Shown here piece after piece: positions 1-10,747 of a stretch of 64,000 nucleotides of DNA (position 1 is its first letter; the number at the start of each line of letters is the position of its first letter). The position numbers and the translations under genes are program-made. The stretch lies in NCBI GenBank assembly GCA_036245525.1, contig BTPG01000004.1:158024059-158088058 (forward strand), given 5' to 3'. Under the pieces are notes generated by a model that saw nothing but the letters and a program-made list of their open reading frames with translations, did not search any database and was not told the DNA's origin. The stretch is from Semisulcospira habei (lineage: Eukaryota; Mollusca; Gastropoda; Semisulcospiridae).

Positions 1-110
1 TATTTCTTTATGTTCTGCTGCGCTCCACACTGTAAAGTCATCCGCATGGAGGATGTTCGAGACGAACCTTGTTATTGCTGTACTGATGTCATTAATGTAG
101 TCCAAGAACA

Positions 111-353
111 GCATCAGATTCAACATCTCCCTGAGGTACACCTTCCCCGAGTTTGACAAGACTGCTGAATGTGCAGACGGTAGAGGCTTCAGCATCAGAT
201 TCAACATCTCCCTGAGGTACACCTTCCCCGAGTTTGACAAGACTGCTGAATGTGCAGACGGTAGAGGCTTCAGCATCAGATTCAACATCTCCCTGAGGTA
301 CACCTTCCCCGAGTTTGACAAGACTGCTGAATGTGCAGACGGTAGAAGCTTCA
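111..353 (+). repeat. 81-bp tandem repeat, three copies, open in one frame
   Basis: Three near-identical 81-bp units start at 111, 192 and 273. The unit is 27 codons long and stays open on the plus strand in one frame (a stop lies at 98-100; the frame ends at about 422), giving repeated peptides that contain RYTFPEFDKTAECADG. There is no ATG, so if coding it would be an internal exon or a decayed fragment. The third copy runs into a Cys/Ser-rich tail. Product unknown. Confidence 0.75.
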
Positions 354-1841
354 ACCCCTGCGCCAGCCCATGTTCACAGACGTTTCCCTCTTTTTATTCC
401 TTAACTAACAAGAATTACAATTAAATTGATGGGTCATATTGAAATTAATGAAATGATCACAAATTTTTATGCTCAATATGCATACTTTGTTAAGAAAACT
501 GGCAACAAAAATATTCATACAGAGGAGTATGGCGTAAGCAATTGTTATGATCATTTTGCGTTCCTTTGCGTATTGGTAAAATGGAGGTAGGGCAGCAGAT
601 TTAGCCACTAAATGCATCACAGCATCATAACATCAGGTTGAGAGTAACTGTGGTACTCTATCCTAACCCCCCCCCCACCCCCCCACCCCCCCCCCCCACC
701 CCCAAAAAAAAAAAAAAAAAAAAAAAAGACCTATCAGGTGTATACAAAATTTCTGAGGGCATCAGAAACAACGCATGTTTCCCAATTCGGCAATTATAAT
801 GGGGAAAATTTATCATTCACCACGTACATACTGTAAAGGATGCCGACTTTCCTCATTTTCTTGCACTTTATGCTCACAATGTTGAACTTAATAGGTAAAG
901 AGAAGTCAAAATGAAATGGAATAACTTCAGTAATTTTTTTCTAATTAATTTTGTGTATTTTTACTACTTCGGGGTAGGGATACAAATTCAACCACTGTGG
1001 CACTCAAACTAATCACATCATCACCTAGTTACGTTTATAATAATTTTGACATCCTGTTTTAATGATGTAAGCCTGAAAATGAACTGCCAGCGCTATAGAA
1101 AATGTCTGAAGGCATCTGACACTTTATTTTTGTCTTGGTTTTTTTTTTTGCGATTTCGCGGAAATGGCTGTTTACTGGGTGCACGAATACCTTCACTGTG
1201 CACCAGAGATTCCATAATTTTTCATTCTCTTTTTTGCAGACAATGCAGAAGGTGTGCCTTAACATAATATTGCCTGATTTGGGGCTTCTGGAATGAATTA
1301 TGATTAATTTAGAGGAAAATGTTTCTCAACCTCATTTTAGCATCCGCGAAGAGCGTGAATAGGGTACCCTTGCGGCATCGGCTATATCTCTGGTGTGTTC
1401 CTAAAAATTGTAGGGGAACTGACATGGCTTAAACATCTCAAGACATACTAAGGCACACTTTGAAACTCATCTTATTGAGTACTGGGGGGGGGGGGAGATT
1501 GGGGGGGGGGGGGGTGAGTTGCACTGTAGACGGGGCTTCATTGCTTTTGGACTATTTATAGAACGGACTTTTTAGGACGGGTCGCGGTGGGGCGAATTTA
1601 ATAGCGTGTCTATGATGTCAAGGCGGGCAGGCTAAACCTTTAACAATTGAAGTAACAAGATAAAAATTACGTCATGTCTAGTTACGTTAACCTCGCTGCT
1701 GAACGTACATTTGGCGCGAAGCGCTGTATGTGCGTATGTATGTATGTGCCTATGTATGTGTGTGCATATGTGTGTAAACAAGAGAATCTCCGATATTTAT
1801 GTGCACACAAGCTTGAAACTTGGCGAAATACTTACTGAGAT
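354..1841. other. No gene recognised; homopolymer tracts
   Basis: I see no supported gene here. The stretch holds a poly-C run followed directly by poly-A (about 667-727) and G-runs near 1486-1514. The short ORFs lack recognisable domains and look random. Confidence 0.6.
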
Positions 1842-2920
1842 TAACATGTTAGTACTGACCGCCGCAGCTAAACGAACAGAAGATGAGGGACTCTGCTGCC
1901 GTTCTGGTCAGGCGGGACTGAGTATAACATTTTAGTACTGACCGCAGCAGCTAGACTTGAACAGAAGATGGGGGACTCTGCTACCGTTCTGTTCAGGCAG
2001 GACTGAGGATAAATTTTTAGTACTGACCGCCGTATCTACACTAGAACAGAAGATGAGGGACTTTGCTACCGTTCTGGTCAGGCGGGACTGAGATTAACAT
2101 GTTAGTACTGACCTCCGCAGCTAAACGAACAGAAGATGGGGGACTCTGCTGCCGTTCTGTTCAGGCGGGACTGAGGATAACATGTTAGTACTGACCGCAG
2201 CAGCTACACTAGAACAGAAGATGAGGGACTCTGCTGCCGTTCTGGTCAGGCGGGACTGAGGATAACATTTTAGTACTGACCGCCGCATCTAGACTTGACC
2301 AGAAGACGAGGGACTCTGCTACCGTTCTGGTCAGGCGGGACTGAGTATAACATGTTAGTACTGACCGCCGCAGCTAAACGAACAGAAGATGGGGGACTCT
2401 GCTGCCGTTCTGTTCAGGCGGGACTGAGGATAACATGTTAGTACTGACCGCAGCAACTACACTAGAACAGAAGATGAGGACTCTGCTGCCGTTCTGGTCA
2501 GGCGGGACAGAGGATAACATTTTAGTACTGACCGCCACATCTAGACTTGACCAGAAGATGAGGGACTCTGCTACCGTTCTGGTCAGGCGGGACTGAGATT
2601 AACATGTTAGTACTGACCTCCGCAGCTAAACGAACAGAAGATGGGGGACTCTGCTGCCCTTCTGTTCAGGCGGGACTGAGGATAACATGTTAGTACTGAC
2701 CGCAGCAGCTACACTAGAACAGAAGATGAGGGATTCTGCTACCGTTATGGTCAGGCAGGACTGAGGATAACATTTTAGTACTGACCGCCGCATCTCGACT
2801 TGAACAGAAGATGAGGGACTCTGCTACCGTTCTGTTCAGGCGGGACTGAGGATAACATTTTAGTACGGACCGCCGCAACTAGACTTGAACAGAAGATTGG
2901 GGACTCTGCTGCCGTTCCAT
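1842..2920. repeat. 83-85-bp minisatellite, about 13 copies
   Basis: Units begin with TAACATGTTAGTACTGACC and contain GAACAGAAGATG and CTGCTGCCGTTCTG. Copies differ by point changes in recurring combinations (GTT/TTT at the start, CAGCTAAACG versus CAGCTACACTAG in the middle), so at least two unit types are interspersed as a higher-order pattern. Within a unit GAACAGAA and TTCTGTTC can pair as a hairpin. The period is not a multiple of three, so it is not coding. Confidence 0.9.
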
Positions 2921-3001
2921 ATTGAATTGGAAAACCTAAGTTCGCATTGAACCCTTGCCATCATCATACACAGTAATGCAAAAAAATAATTTGACTATGA
3001 T

Positions 3002-3070
3002 AGTTCAAGGGTGGTGTCAGAATAGCAGGCCGCATGAGGCGCCAAGCTATTCTGGCACCACCCTTGAACT
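3002..3070. repeat. Palindromic hairpin repeat, copy 1
   Basis: The left arm starts AGTTCAAGGGTGGTG and contains CAGAATAGC; the right arm has GCTATTCTGG and ends CACCACCCTTGAACT. The centre carries GGCGCC. The same design recurs near 37.2, 41.0, 44.6 and 56.3 kb, so it is a dispersed foldback family. Confidence 0.85.
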
Positions 3071-4204
3071 AAGATGATAATGTCCTAATTTGTAATGTAG
3101 CCTTCATAGGACAATAAGCACATTTTAAAAGAGCCTCAGTATGGAATGGGTTAAAAGATAAAATGTCCACCTGCAGGCTACCCCACCGCCCCACCCCCCC
3201 CCCCCCCACCGCCCCATCCCCCCCCCCCCCTTACTCCCATTAACGAGTGTGTCATCCTGCGTAAATAATGCAGTCACGGCAGATCTATAATCTGACATTT
3301 CAATATAATGACACATGGTCTACATGTGAAATGAGTGCACAACTGTGAATGTCCCAGTACAACCCAGACTGTACAGTACAGTACAAGGATGATTTATCCA
3401 GGACACAAAAAGCGGAGGAAATACTTACTGTTGTAGTTTCTTGCGAGTCGCTTCCCGCGCCGGGTCCTGCAAATAGAACGAGGAAGTTGAAAGTCAGCGC
3501 GTCCCAGTAAGCAAACACGCCCTCGGGCAAACGTCTGCGAGAGGTGCAGATTCTTATGAGCCTCTGGATCCGCGAGGACTCACGAGGTCCTGTTTCTCCT
3601 GCACTTGGAGGGGGCTTGAAATGGTTCAACATAACAGTGAGGATATTTTCCTGTCAGGATATTTTATTGCACTGGCAGATAATTAAAGTGTTCCTCGGGT
3701 TGGAGTGTTGTGTGATCGATGTCTGATGCTGCACATCCTAACATTGCCGGGACCTACAAACAAAACGCGGTAAGGAATGCCTTTAGATGAGAATGCAAGT
3801 ACACACCAATGTCGCACTACATTCGTACGACAGAGGGACACGCAGAACAAGAAGGGGGGGGGGGGGGTGGTTACGCCCTAAAATGGCGATTCACGATTGG
3901 CGTTGGTTTTGTTGTTGTTGCTGGTGGTGCTGTGCTTTTCTTTTTTGTTTTTGTTTGTTGTTGTTGATGTTTTGTTTTTGATGTTTTTTTGTTTTGTTTT
4001 TTTGTTTTTTGGGTGTTTTTTTTTGTTTTTTAAGGGGGGGGAGGGTGGTGGGGTGGGTGGGCGGGGAGGGGGAGGCGGGGGGTGGTGGGGTGTCTTGTGA
4101 TTGCATTGTCCCCCATCACCCGTTGTATTATTTTCCGGCCAGTTGGTGAAGGTTGAATATTACCACTATCAACAGCTCCCCGCCCCCTTCTCAACACTCA
4201 CACT

Positions 4205-4205
<1 letters not shown>
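3071..4205. other. No gene recognised; C-, G- and T-rich tracts
   Basis: Holds C-runs (about 3180-3235), a G-run near 3855 and a long G/T-only stretch (about 3897-4100). The apparent ORFs here are compositional. No domain is seen. Confidence 0.5.
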
Positions 4206-4279
<74 letters not shown>

Positions 4280-4304
4280 ACATACACACACACAAACATA
4301 CACA

Positions 4305-4365
<61 letters not shown>

Positions 4366-4370
4366 ACACC
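4206..4370. repeat. (CA)n microsatellite
   Basis: Nearly pure CA/TG repeat with a few AA and TA interruptions. Long His/Thr and Cys/Val ORFs over it are artefacts. Confidence 0.97.
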
Positions 4371-4833
4371 GTTTTTACATTTTTCGGGTAGTGAAAAAGA
4401 TTATGGAAGGAGTACATTCTCTCTTGATCATCTCTTGCAGCATGAAACGTGAATGCTTTTATTTTTCCTTTGTGATTAGAAAATGACGAAATAAATCGTG
4501 AATCCGTGATGGTACCCCCCCCCTCCCCCACCCCCATGGCCCCTTTACGAACCCTCCCCCCCCCTCCCCTTCCATTGTTTTAAAAGCACGTTTGTCACGT
4601 CTAGCTCGTTTCGAACGGGACTCGCGGTGAGCCAGGCAATCAAACACCGGACACTAACCTTCATGAGGTTTAGATATTCATACTCAGGTGCGGGGGCTCA
4701 TGAGAATCTATGCCTCGTGTTTGCCCTTCTACGCCTGCGTTCCTCTCACAGTGGAAATCCCAGCAAGAGAGAAACACGCTGCCTCGCAATTAAACAACAA
4801 TGGCAATACAGTTTAATTACATTTTCCGGCTTA

Positions 4834-5264
4834 ATTCAGTCAAACCATCAAGTTATTCAAAGGTTGATCATTCAGACAAGGACACAATGGTCTACTTAAC
4901 TTAGCTGGTGGAGATGTGTATATACTAATGGTCAAAACTTAAGGGCCATTTTTTATCGCAGAAGCACCGACAAAACCACACAAATAATGTAACAATACTT
5001 GGAGTCAGTACTTTGCTAATTTATTCAGTAACAATTTCATTTAAGTTTTGAGTAAATCAAGCAATTGTAATAACAGCAGTACGTTAGAATGTTCACCCAC
5101 CCCTCATTTGAAAAGTCACACAAAATGGTCCAAGAATACAATGTTACAATACAGCCGAGATGTAAAACTCAGTATATACACATCTCCACCAGCTAAGTTT
5201 AAGTAGACCATTGTGTCCTTGTCTGAATGATCGTCGTTTGAACAACTTGATGGTTTGACTGAAT
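4834..5264. mobile_element. Short inverted-repeat element (MITE-like), 431 bp
   Basis: The arms are about 93 bp (4834-4926) and 94 bp (5171-5264). They are reverse complements with only a few mismatches, starting ATTCAGTCAAACCATCAAG and ending GATGTGTATATACT. The 244-bp interior has no ORF. Arm length relative to size fits a non-autonomous DNA transposon or foldback element. I see no clear target duplication. Confidence 0.75.
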
Positions 5265-5321
5265 CCCTACGGCGCATTGAGCATCTTTAATTAGATGGAT
5301 ATGTGCGCCTCGGAGACACTG

Positions 5322-5400
5322 TACCATACCATACCATACCATACCATACCATACCATACCATACCATACCATACCATACCATACCATACCATACCATACC
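5322..5400. repeat. (ATACC)n pentanucleotide array
   Basis: About 16 perfect copies of ATACC. It directly abuts the truncated left end of the viral block and may mark the breakpoint there. Confidence 0.97.
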
Positions 5401-5408
5401 TGCAGTAA

Positions 5409-5621
5409 GTTTACAAGCAATTTCAAGGGCAGCCAACTTTGTTTATTGTTGATGATTTCTCAGCAGAGAAAGGCATTGTGAAAAAGAGACATACTTTAGC
5501 AGAACTCGCCTTCAGTGGCAGACATCAGTGTCTGAGTTCTCACTCAAACATATATACAAATAAGCATCTAAAGTTAATCTTAAAGACAGATCAGGACACT
5601 GGGTATGGGTTAGTAAATTAA
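5409..5621 (+). pseudogene. Genome-packaging ATPase fragment (FtsK/HerA-like)
   Basis: An open frame of about 70 codons, 5'-truncated at the pentanucleotide array. It has a Walker-B-like strand, TLFIVDDFSA, followed by KKRHTLAELAFSGRH, a combination I associate with the packaging ATPases of polinton-like viruses. The Walker A part is absent, and the frame degenerates after the GRH motif before its stop. In a live virus the protein would pump DNA into the capsid. Only this middle-to-C-terminal scrap remains. Assigned from motif resemblance, without alignment. Confidence 0.55.
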
Positions 5622-5649
5622 TTTATACTTTTTGTTTTTGGTCATAAAA

Positions 5650-5979
5650 ATGACGGATGGACAAGTCGATGTTACCGACTGCTTCAGACATGTTTATTAC
5701 TTTGATCAGACAAAAACATATGTTGAGCATCCTGGCATAAAAAAAGATATCAACACCAGCGGTGATAGACGTAACGTATAATGTATCTTTGGATTTATTG
5801 CTGGGCTTACATTTGTAGAGTACATGAGTGTTGAAATTAAGACACATTCTTTTGAAGTAAATGATAACTGATTCGAGACAGTGTGTGATCACATACACAA
5901 TCAACTGTGTGAACTAAATCTTTATATTGTGAGTGTTATAGTTAATAAAATGATATTGCACCTGCAGCGCGCGCGGTAA
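5650..5979 (+). pseudogene. Unknown viral-block gene, copy A, two internal stops
   Basis: The frame opens with ATG (MTDGQVDVTD...) and runs about 110 codons but is broken by TAA at 5779-5781 and TGA at 5869-5871. A diverged second copy follows at 6014-6342: both share the start region, CTGCTTCAGA, TTTGTAGAGTACATG and a GAAGTA-GATAAC segment near the end. The leader ends TTTTTGGTCATAAAAATG, resembling the leaders of the next two frames. No domain recognised. The pair looks like a tandem gene duplication that decayed. Confidence 0.5.
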
Positions 5980-6013
5980 TATTTTTATATTATTATTTTG
6001 TCTGTCCAAAAAC

Positions 6014-6342
6014 ATGACGGACAAAGCGATTGACGTTAGACTGCTTCAGATATATCCAGCACTTTGATCAATTATGAACAGGTTTTAAACAATCAGACAT
6101 AACGTCAATATCAGCGCAAGCGGTATCAAATGGTGATATATGTGTCACATCATATGACTTTAGAAATGTTTGAGGAGCTACCATTTGTAGAGTACATGTC
6201 TATTGATTTTAAGACACATACTTTTGAAGTAGATGATAACTAGTTTGAGAGAATGTGTGAACAAATATTCGAGCAAGTATGCAAACTGAATCTGTTTATT
6301 GTAGGTGATACAGTCAATAAAGTGGTATTATACATACTGTAA
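6014..6342 (+). pseudogene. Unknown viral-block gene, copy B, frameshifted
   Basis: Diverged tandem copy of the gene at 5650. It starts ATGACGGACAAAG, stops after 17 codons, and then continues as recognisable homology to copy A in other frames with several stops, ending at a TAA near 6340. The leader TTTTGTCTGTCCAAAAAC before its ATG parallels TTTTGTCGGTCAAATAAA before the next gene, so the duplicated unit included its promoter-like leader. Function unknown. Confidence 0.45.
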
Positions 6343-6380
6343 TTTTTTCTATTTATCATTTTGTCGGTCAAATAAAAAGG

Positions 6381-7552
6381 ATGGCCAACGTCCAAAGTTC
6401 GCAAAGCGCTCAAAGCACTAAAAGCTTACGAAACGTGTTTCACACAACAAACTTGCCTATATCAAACACTTTCAATGTCTTTGAATCAATAGAGAACTCT
6501 TTTACTGTAATACAGGATAATCTTCTTGCAAGTAGTGTAAAGATTCAGGTTGTTGCTAAAATAGCATTTAACAAAGTAGACGGTGAAGTGATTGTATATT
6601 ATATCCCCACAAGACAACTCACAGTTAATGCAAAAGGGAAACTGGACAAATTGTTTAGAAACAAAATGTTGCCTGACTTTCTCGAAGCAATTGATAGAGC
6701 AAAAATGAAGGGGTCTGTTTGGCATGAAGGATATGTACATGAACTACAACTGAGACAGTCAAGATATCATCCTATTTTAGGCAAATCATGGTTGCCACTA
6801 CCAACTGAGGTTGCAAACAAAAAGGCTGTCGTCAATATTCAGAACAATGATAATCACTGTTTCATGTGATGTGTGCTCGCCCAACTTCACCGTGTAAAAA
6901 CAAAACATGAGCGTGTATCCAACTACACTAAATTTGTAAACAAACTCATCTTCATTGGAATAGATTTTTCTGTTAAGGGGAAAGACATAGATTTTGTTTG
7001 AAAAATTAAATCCTGGTATATCTGTGAATGTATATGTATTGGACACAGAGTCTGAACAAGTTCCAACCAATTAGAGTATCACCACTTACCCCAACCTGCA
7101 TGCTATTAATAAGCTCTGGAACTAGCTCCGGCTCCGTTGTTGATAGTAACTTTCACTACACAATTGCCAGGAGTCTGTCACGGCTAAATCACAATCATGT
7201 ATTAAAACACAACAGAAAACAGGAATGTGTAAAAGATGTTTACAAAAGTTTTCCTCCATAAACCTAGCACACAAACATGTTCAACATTGCAGGTCGGCTG
7301 ATGACATTCAAACAATAATTATGTAAGCAGATCCTGGTATCCAGGATATATCAAGAACTATGGTAATCAGCGTATGCTGATTTTGAATCACTGGTTGTAC
7401 CATGTGAGGGTCCTGTTCCAGAATCATTACCAAAGACTGAAAAATTAAGTGACCAAGTGGTGTGCTCCTTCGGATACATTCTTGTTAGGTCAGATGACGA
7501 GCATTCAGAACCTGTTATCTACAGAGGTGAAAATGCAGCAGGTGTGTTTTAA
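6381..7552 (+). pseudogene. Type-B DNA polymerase, N-terminal fragment, broken
   Basis: The first 162 codons are intact (6381-6869) and include LGKSWLPLPTEVANKKAVVN, a segment I associate with the N-terminal region of polymerases from polinton-like elements of invertebrates. A TGA follows, after which homology continues through further stops and at least two frame changes. A piece near 7150-7185 reads HYTIARSLSRL. Near 7380 an ADFES motif matches the first exonuclease (Exo I) motif of family-B polymerases. The frame ends at 7550-7552, so the rest of the exonuclease and all polymerase motifs are missing. The break is immediately followed by the next ORF, which suggests a deletion junction. Not functional as a replicase. 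Confidence 0.65.
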
Positions 7553-7557
7553 CAGAA

Positions 7558-7881
7558 ATGAGAGCTGTCTCTGGTAGTGGTGGGGGTGGTGGTCCAACCC
7601 CGGCACCGCCAACCCCCGGTCAACCAGGCCCCCCGGCACCAACAGACCCAAAAGATTTACAGTCATGGGTAAAGAAACAACTGTCTCATATTTCAGACTT
7701 GCTTAAGAAATTGGCTCTGAAAGCAATGGATTCATTACCCGGTATTATAGGCACAGTTGTCAGTTGGTTGATCACTACTGCAGCAAAGGTAGTAGGGTTT
7801 ATGGCAGAACATGTTTGGGTCTTTTTGGTGTCAGTAGGAGGGTTAATGGTGGGTTATTTAATGAAACAGGTAAAGAAGTAA
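7558..7881 (+). CDS. Small Gly/Pro-rich membrane protein of the viral block
   Basis: 107 codons. Residues 5-35 are Gly- then Pro-rich, residues 35-58 are polar and Lys-rich, and residues 59-102 are strongly hydrophobic with LPGIIGTVVSW and a second span, ending in a Lys-rich tail (QVKK). This fits a small virion or host membrane protein with one or two helices. The ATG lies 6 bp after the stop of the polymerase remnant, so the natural start and promoter may have been lost in that deletion. The 3' end overlaps the convergent minus-strand gene by 24 bp. I cannot assign a function. Confidence 0.5.
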   Translation: MRAVSGSGGGGGPTPAPPTPGQPGPPAPTDPKDLQSWVKKQLSHISDLLKKLALKAMDSLPGIIGTVVSWLITTAAKVVGFMAEHVWVFLVSVGGLMVGYLMKQVKK

Positions 7882-9090
7882 TATACCTAATCCTGTTAAT
7901 CCTATTGTCAATGCAGTTCTTTCTGACTCATGTGTGTTAGGGGTTGACTGTACTGGTTGTATGGACACCGGAGCCAGGGCCGGGGGTGTTACCATCTGTA
8001 ATGGTTTTAATGACTGAACATGTGTGGTTGTGGCACCCAAGTTTACAGATTGATTGAGTCCTAATTTTTGATAACGACCTGCAACAATGATTTCATTATT
8101 ATAATTTGTTATTGTCCCCATTTGGAGTTGAAGGTCAGATGGTAACATGTATAACCCGATGCCTACTACAAAGTCAACTTTTGATCTCGCATATCTGAGA
8201 ACGTCTTGGTAGCGTTATATGCTTGATGGGAGATCAACCACTAAATTAATTGAATCTTCAAGATTTGCAAGAAACTGTTTTTGTGCTTCAAAATTTCCAC
8301 TGCCATTTAAAATATTCGATTTTGTTAGTGATTGTGCTCCTAATATACACCAGACATATGTTCTGATAGACTCATTTACGCGCTCAACTCCTGCTTGAGT
8401 AAACCCGTCACTCTTGTCTAAAATAAATGTGGTCCAGGCATTAGACTGTTTCTGTTCAATGGAACCTATCCAGACTTGTGATTTTGATGAGAATGAAGTG
8501 TAACCAGGGTAATAATCTTGAGGGTATTGTCTGTGACTCATAGCATAATACAATGTACCCATACCATTGTGATCATCAAGTTTTTGTGTGAAGTCATACC
8601 TGGGGCTAATGTTAAATTCATTACATATGCGTTCAAATGCTTTCATATCCATGGGGTTGTTAAACCTGTTAAAACTGGATTCAGTGGGCAGTGGTGTATG
8701 TAGTTCTGACAGTATACGTCTAAGCTGGTAATAAACATGAAAACGATATACTGACCTAATCAGTTTGTTTGAGTGATTTAAGTGGTCTGTAAATGAAACA
8801 CCACAGCCTGTAGTTGAACACAGTATGGCAAAGTTAAGTTGGTTTTGGAACATCTGTAGTGGACTTGAAGACCACTTTCTTGCAGTTACATCGTCTGTTA
8901 TTGGAGGGTTTAGGTAATGATCAAAGGGGTTGGGTACTTTCACTTGAAATAAATCTTGTTCGCTTACAGCTATATCAAGCTGATTTAGTTGAATTATTTT
9001 CTGTTCATAAGTAGGTGCAACATTGTATTTGGCATTCACATTAAATTGAAATGCATTTGTAGTAATGCTTGTTGGTGATTTAAATTCCAT
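7858..9090 (-). pseudogene. 410-codon viral structural-like protein with one internal stop
   Basis: Read leftwards from 9090, an open frame of 291 codons ends at a TAA (8215-8217). The same frame then stays open for another 118 codons to 7858. The two halves together look like one protein broken by a single nonsense codon. The last about 21 residues are hydrophobic (IGLTGLGILLLYLFH), suggesting a C-terminal membrane anchor. The N-terminal part is rich in Asn, Gln and aromatic residues, with no enzyme motif. The start ATG is 26 bp from the divergent gene at 9117. Probably a virion or membrane-associated component. It could be read as two ORFs, but the second lacks its own leader. Function inferred only from context. 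Confidence 0.6.
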
Positions 9091-9116
9091 CCTTCTTTTT
9101 TTATGAGATAATAAAA
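9091..9116. promoter_or_regulatory. 26-bp divergent intergenic region
   Basis: Only 26 bp, almost all A/T, separate two start codons pointing away from each other. It contains poly-T on one side and GATAATAAAA on the other, so any bidirectional promoter must sit here or inside the genes. A-rich runs just before ATG also precede the genes at 9839, 10748 and 11306. Confidence 0.5.
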
Positions 9117-9818
9117 ATGTTTATTATCTTAACAAATCTTGACACAAGCAAACCAGTGTGGTTAACTAATGGGATTGATAATCGTGATGGTAGCAAGGCT
9201 GTAGCTATCCATGAAATGTTTTATAGTGTAAAATGGTTTAATGTAGAAGATGATATAAATTATAAAGTAATTTTTGGTGGTGTGACTGAAGCTTTACCAC
9301 CTGGGTATTATGACTTTTGTACTATAGCTGAATGGTTTCTTAGTAAATTTAGTATTAAAGCAACTTTAAATCCAGCTAACCTACTTGTTACATTAGAATC
9401 TTCGAAACAAGATTGGTTAAAAATGTCAATTAAATTTGCATATTTACTTGGTTTTTATTTGGATGAAGATTGGTATATGGCTGAAGAAGATGGTTTTTCT
9501 CATATTATAACATTGAAGACAAATAAACTTAATATAACTGGAAAACGTCCTGCCAATTTGTCAGTACACACAGTGCTAACTGTTTATTTGAAAGAACTAA
9601 ACACAACTGAGAATGTTCACAATGGAAAGCCTTCAACTTTGTTGAGATGCTTGCCAACTGGAACTGCACCCTATTGTGAAAGTGTGGTTGTTAGGTTTCC
9701 TACACAGTTTAGGAAATTAGGTTCTAGTTTCTTTGAGTCACTGAGTATATCTGTAACTAATCAGAATGACAAACCAGTTGTAATGCATGATTTTAGTGTT
9801 GTGTTGGAAATTAAATAA
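9117..9818 (+). CDS. Putative capsid/penton-like protein of the viral block
   Basis: 233 codons, intact. Visible features are an N-terminal TNLDTSKPVWLTNG segment, a PPGYYDF turn around residues 63-69, LLGFYLDEDW around 112-121, and a beta-rich C-terminal part with GKPSTLLRCLP followed by a closing strand, VVLEIK. The alternation of short hydrophobic strands and the C-terminal pattern recall the penton-like or minor capsid proteins of polinton/adintovirus elements, which fold as jelly rolls. That is inference from pattern, not alignment. The gene is divergent from the 410-codon gene and 20 bp upstream of the next start, consistent with a compact late-gene cluster. Confidence 0.5.
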   Translation: MFIILTNLDTSKPVWLTNGIDNRDGSKAVAIHEMFYSVKWFNVEDDINYKVIFGGVTEALPPGYYDFCTIAEWFLSKFSIKATLNPANLLVTLESSKQDWLKMSIKFAYLLGFYLDEDWYMAEEDGFSHIITLKTNKLNITGKRPANLSVHTVLTVYLKELNTTENVHNGKPSTLLRCLPTGTAPYCESVVVRFPTQFRKLGSSFFESLSISVTNQNDKPVVMHDFSVVLEIK

Positions 9819-9838
9819 TTTTATTTTTGTTTATAAAA

Positions 9839-10720
9839 ATGAGTGGTGGTCCAAAGCCGAGAATGATACCAGTTGCATGTCCAGTAACAGAGTTGAAAGA
9901 TTTGGCAGACGTACAGGATTTTGAGAAGGAAGGGGAAATTGGAGAAATATATGGTTTTGAACTTGATTCAACTGGCATGTACAAGCGGAAAGTAATTGTC
10001 GACATGAAAGACGGTGAAAGACAGATTCCTAAACTTGGTCAGCTGCGTGATGTTACTGTACCAGTTCCACCTAATCTTGTAAATAATGTGCCCTACAACT
10101 TAATACATGTGGGTAATAAGTGGGTTGTTTCACCTGTGCCGGCACCAGCACCCGTAATTGACTGGGACATAAAGATTGAATTTTTTAGTCCTTATGTATA
10201 CACTGATGACGAAGGCGCCTTAGTGTTTAGGAAGGTTGTTAATTCTGGGCCGCTGATTGTAAGTCTTGTTCCAAGCTTTGCCCCAGACAACAATGGCAGA
10301 GATAAACTGAAAGTTGAAAATTATGAGAAACGGCGGTATCTTCTTACAACTAGAAAGGGAAGATCAGATACTTTTGTTGTGTTTATGCCAGCAAGCTTAG
10401 TCGTGGTTAGAGAAGCGACAATAGTATTTGAAATTATCATGAAATCTGTAACTTCTGCAAAAGAGGCAAATATTGCACAGGGAATAAAACTTACATGGGA
10501 TGAAACAGTATCAGAATCAACAAAGGTTTTTATTGCTATTAGAAAAAATGTAGATGTTTTTGAAGTTTCGAGCAGTGTTCCAGCTGTCAAGATATTAGTC
10601 GACAAAACAACTTTTGTTCGTCTAAGTTACATAAACCTTGAACACATTGATCTTGTTGCATTTTATTATGCAAGTAAATTGTATACTTTTGAAGAGTTGC
10701 AAAATGTAATTGCTGATTAA
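9839..10720 (+). CDS. Unknown 293-residue protein of the viral block
   Basis: Intact frame. The first possible ATG is at 9827, but the second (9839, MSGGPKPRMIP) is preferred because it directly follows TTTATAAAA, matching the A-rich leaders of neighbouring genes. The protein is acidic in its first 60 residues, has a Pro/Val segment (VPVPPNL, VPAPAPV) near residues 80-110, and a beta-rich C-terminal half. No enzymatic motif, signal peptide or clear membrane span. Its place between the capsid-like gene and the membrane-like gene suggests a structural or assembly role, but I do not recognise the family. Confidence 0.6.
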   Translation: MSGGPKPRMIPVACPVTELKDLADVQDFEKEGEIGEIYGFELDSTGMYKRKVIVDMKDGERQIPKLGQLRDVTVPVPPNLVNNVPYNLIHVGNKWVVSPVPAPAPVIDWDIKIEFFSPYVYTDDEGALVFRKVVNSGPLIVSLVPSFAPDNNGRDKLKVENYEKRRYLLTTRKGRSDTFVVFMPASLVVVREATIVFEIIMKSVTSAKEANIAQGIKLTWDETVSESTKVFIAIRKNVDVFEVSSSVPAVKILVDKTTFVRLSYINLEHIDLVAFYYASKLYTFEELQNVIAD

Positions 10721-10747
10721 ATAAAAAATATTTGTCAATAAAAAAAA

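Noticed and set aside
4101..4537. Long ORFs of His/Thr or Cys/Val on both strands
   Set aside because: They are translations of a (CA)n microsatellite; the same applies at 12.0-12.6, 13.5, 36.6 and 43.2 kb.
8215..9090. A complete 291-residue protein separate from the 96-residue ORF to its left
   Set aside because: Both lie in one continuous frame split by a single stop, and the left ORF has no leader of its own; a single broken gene is simpler.
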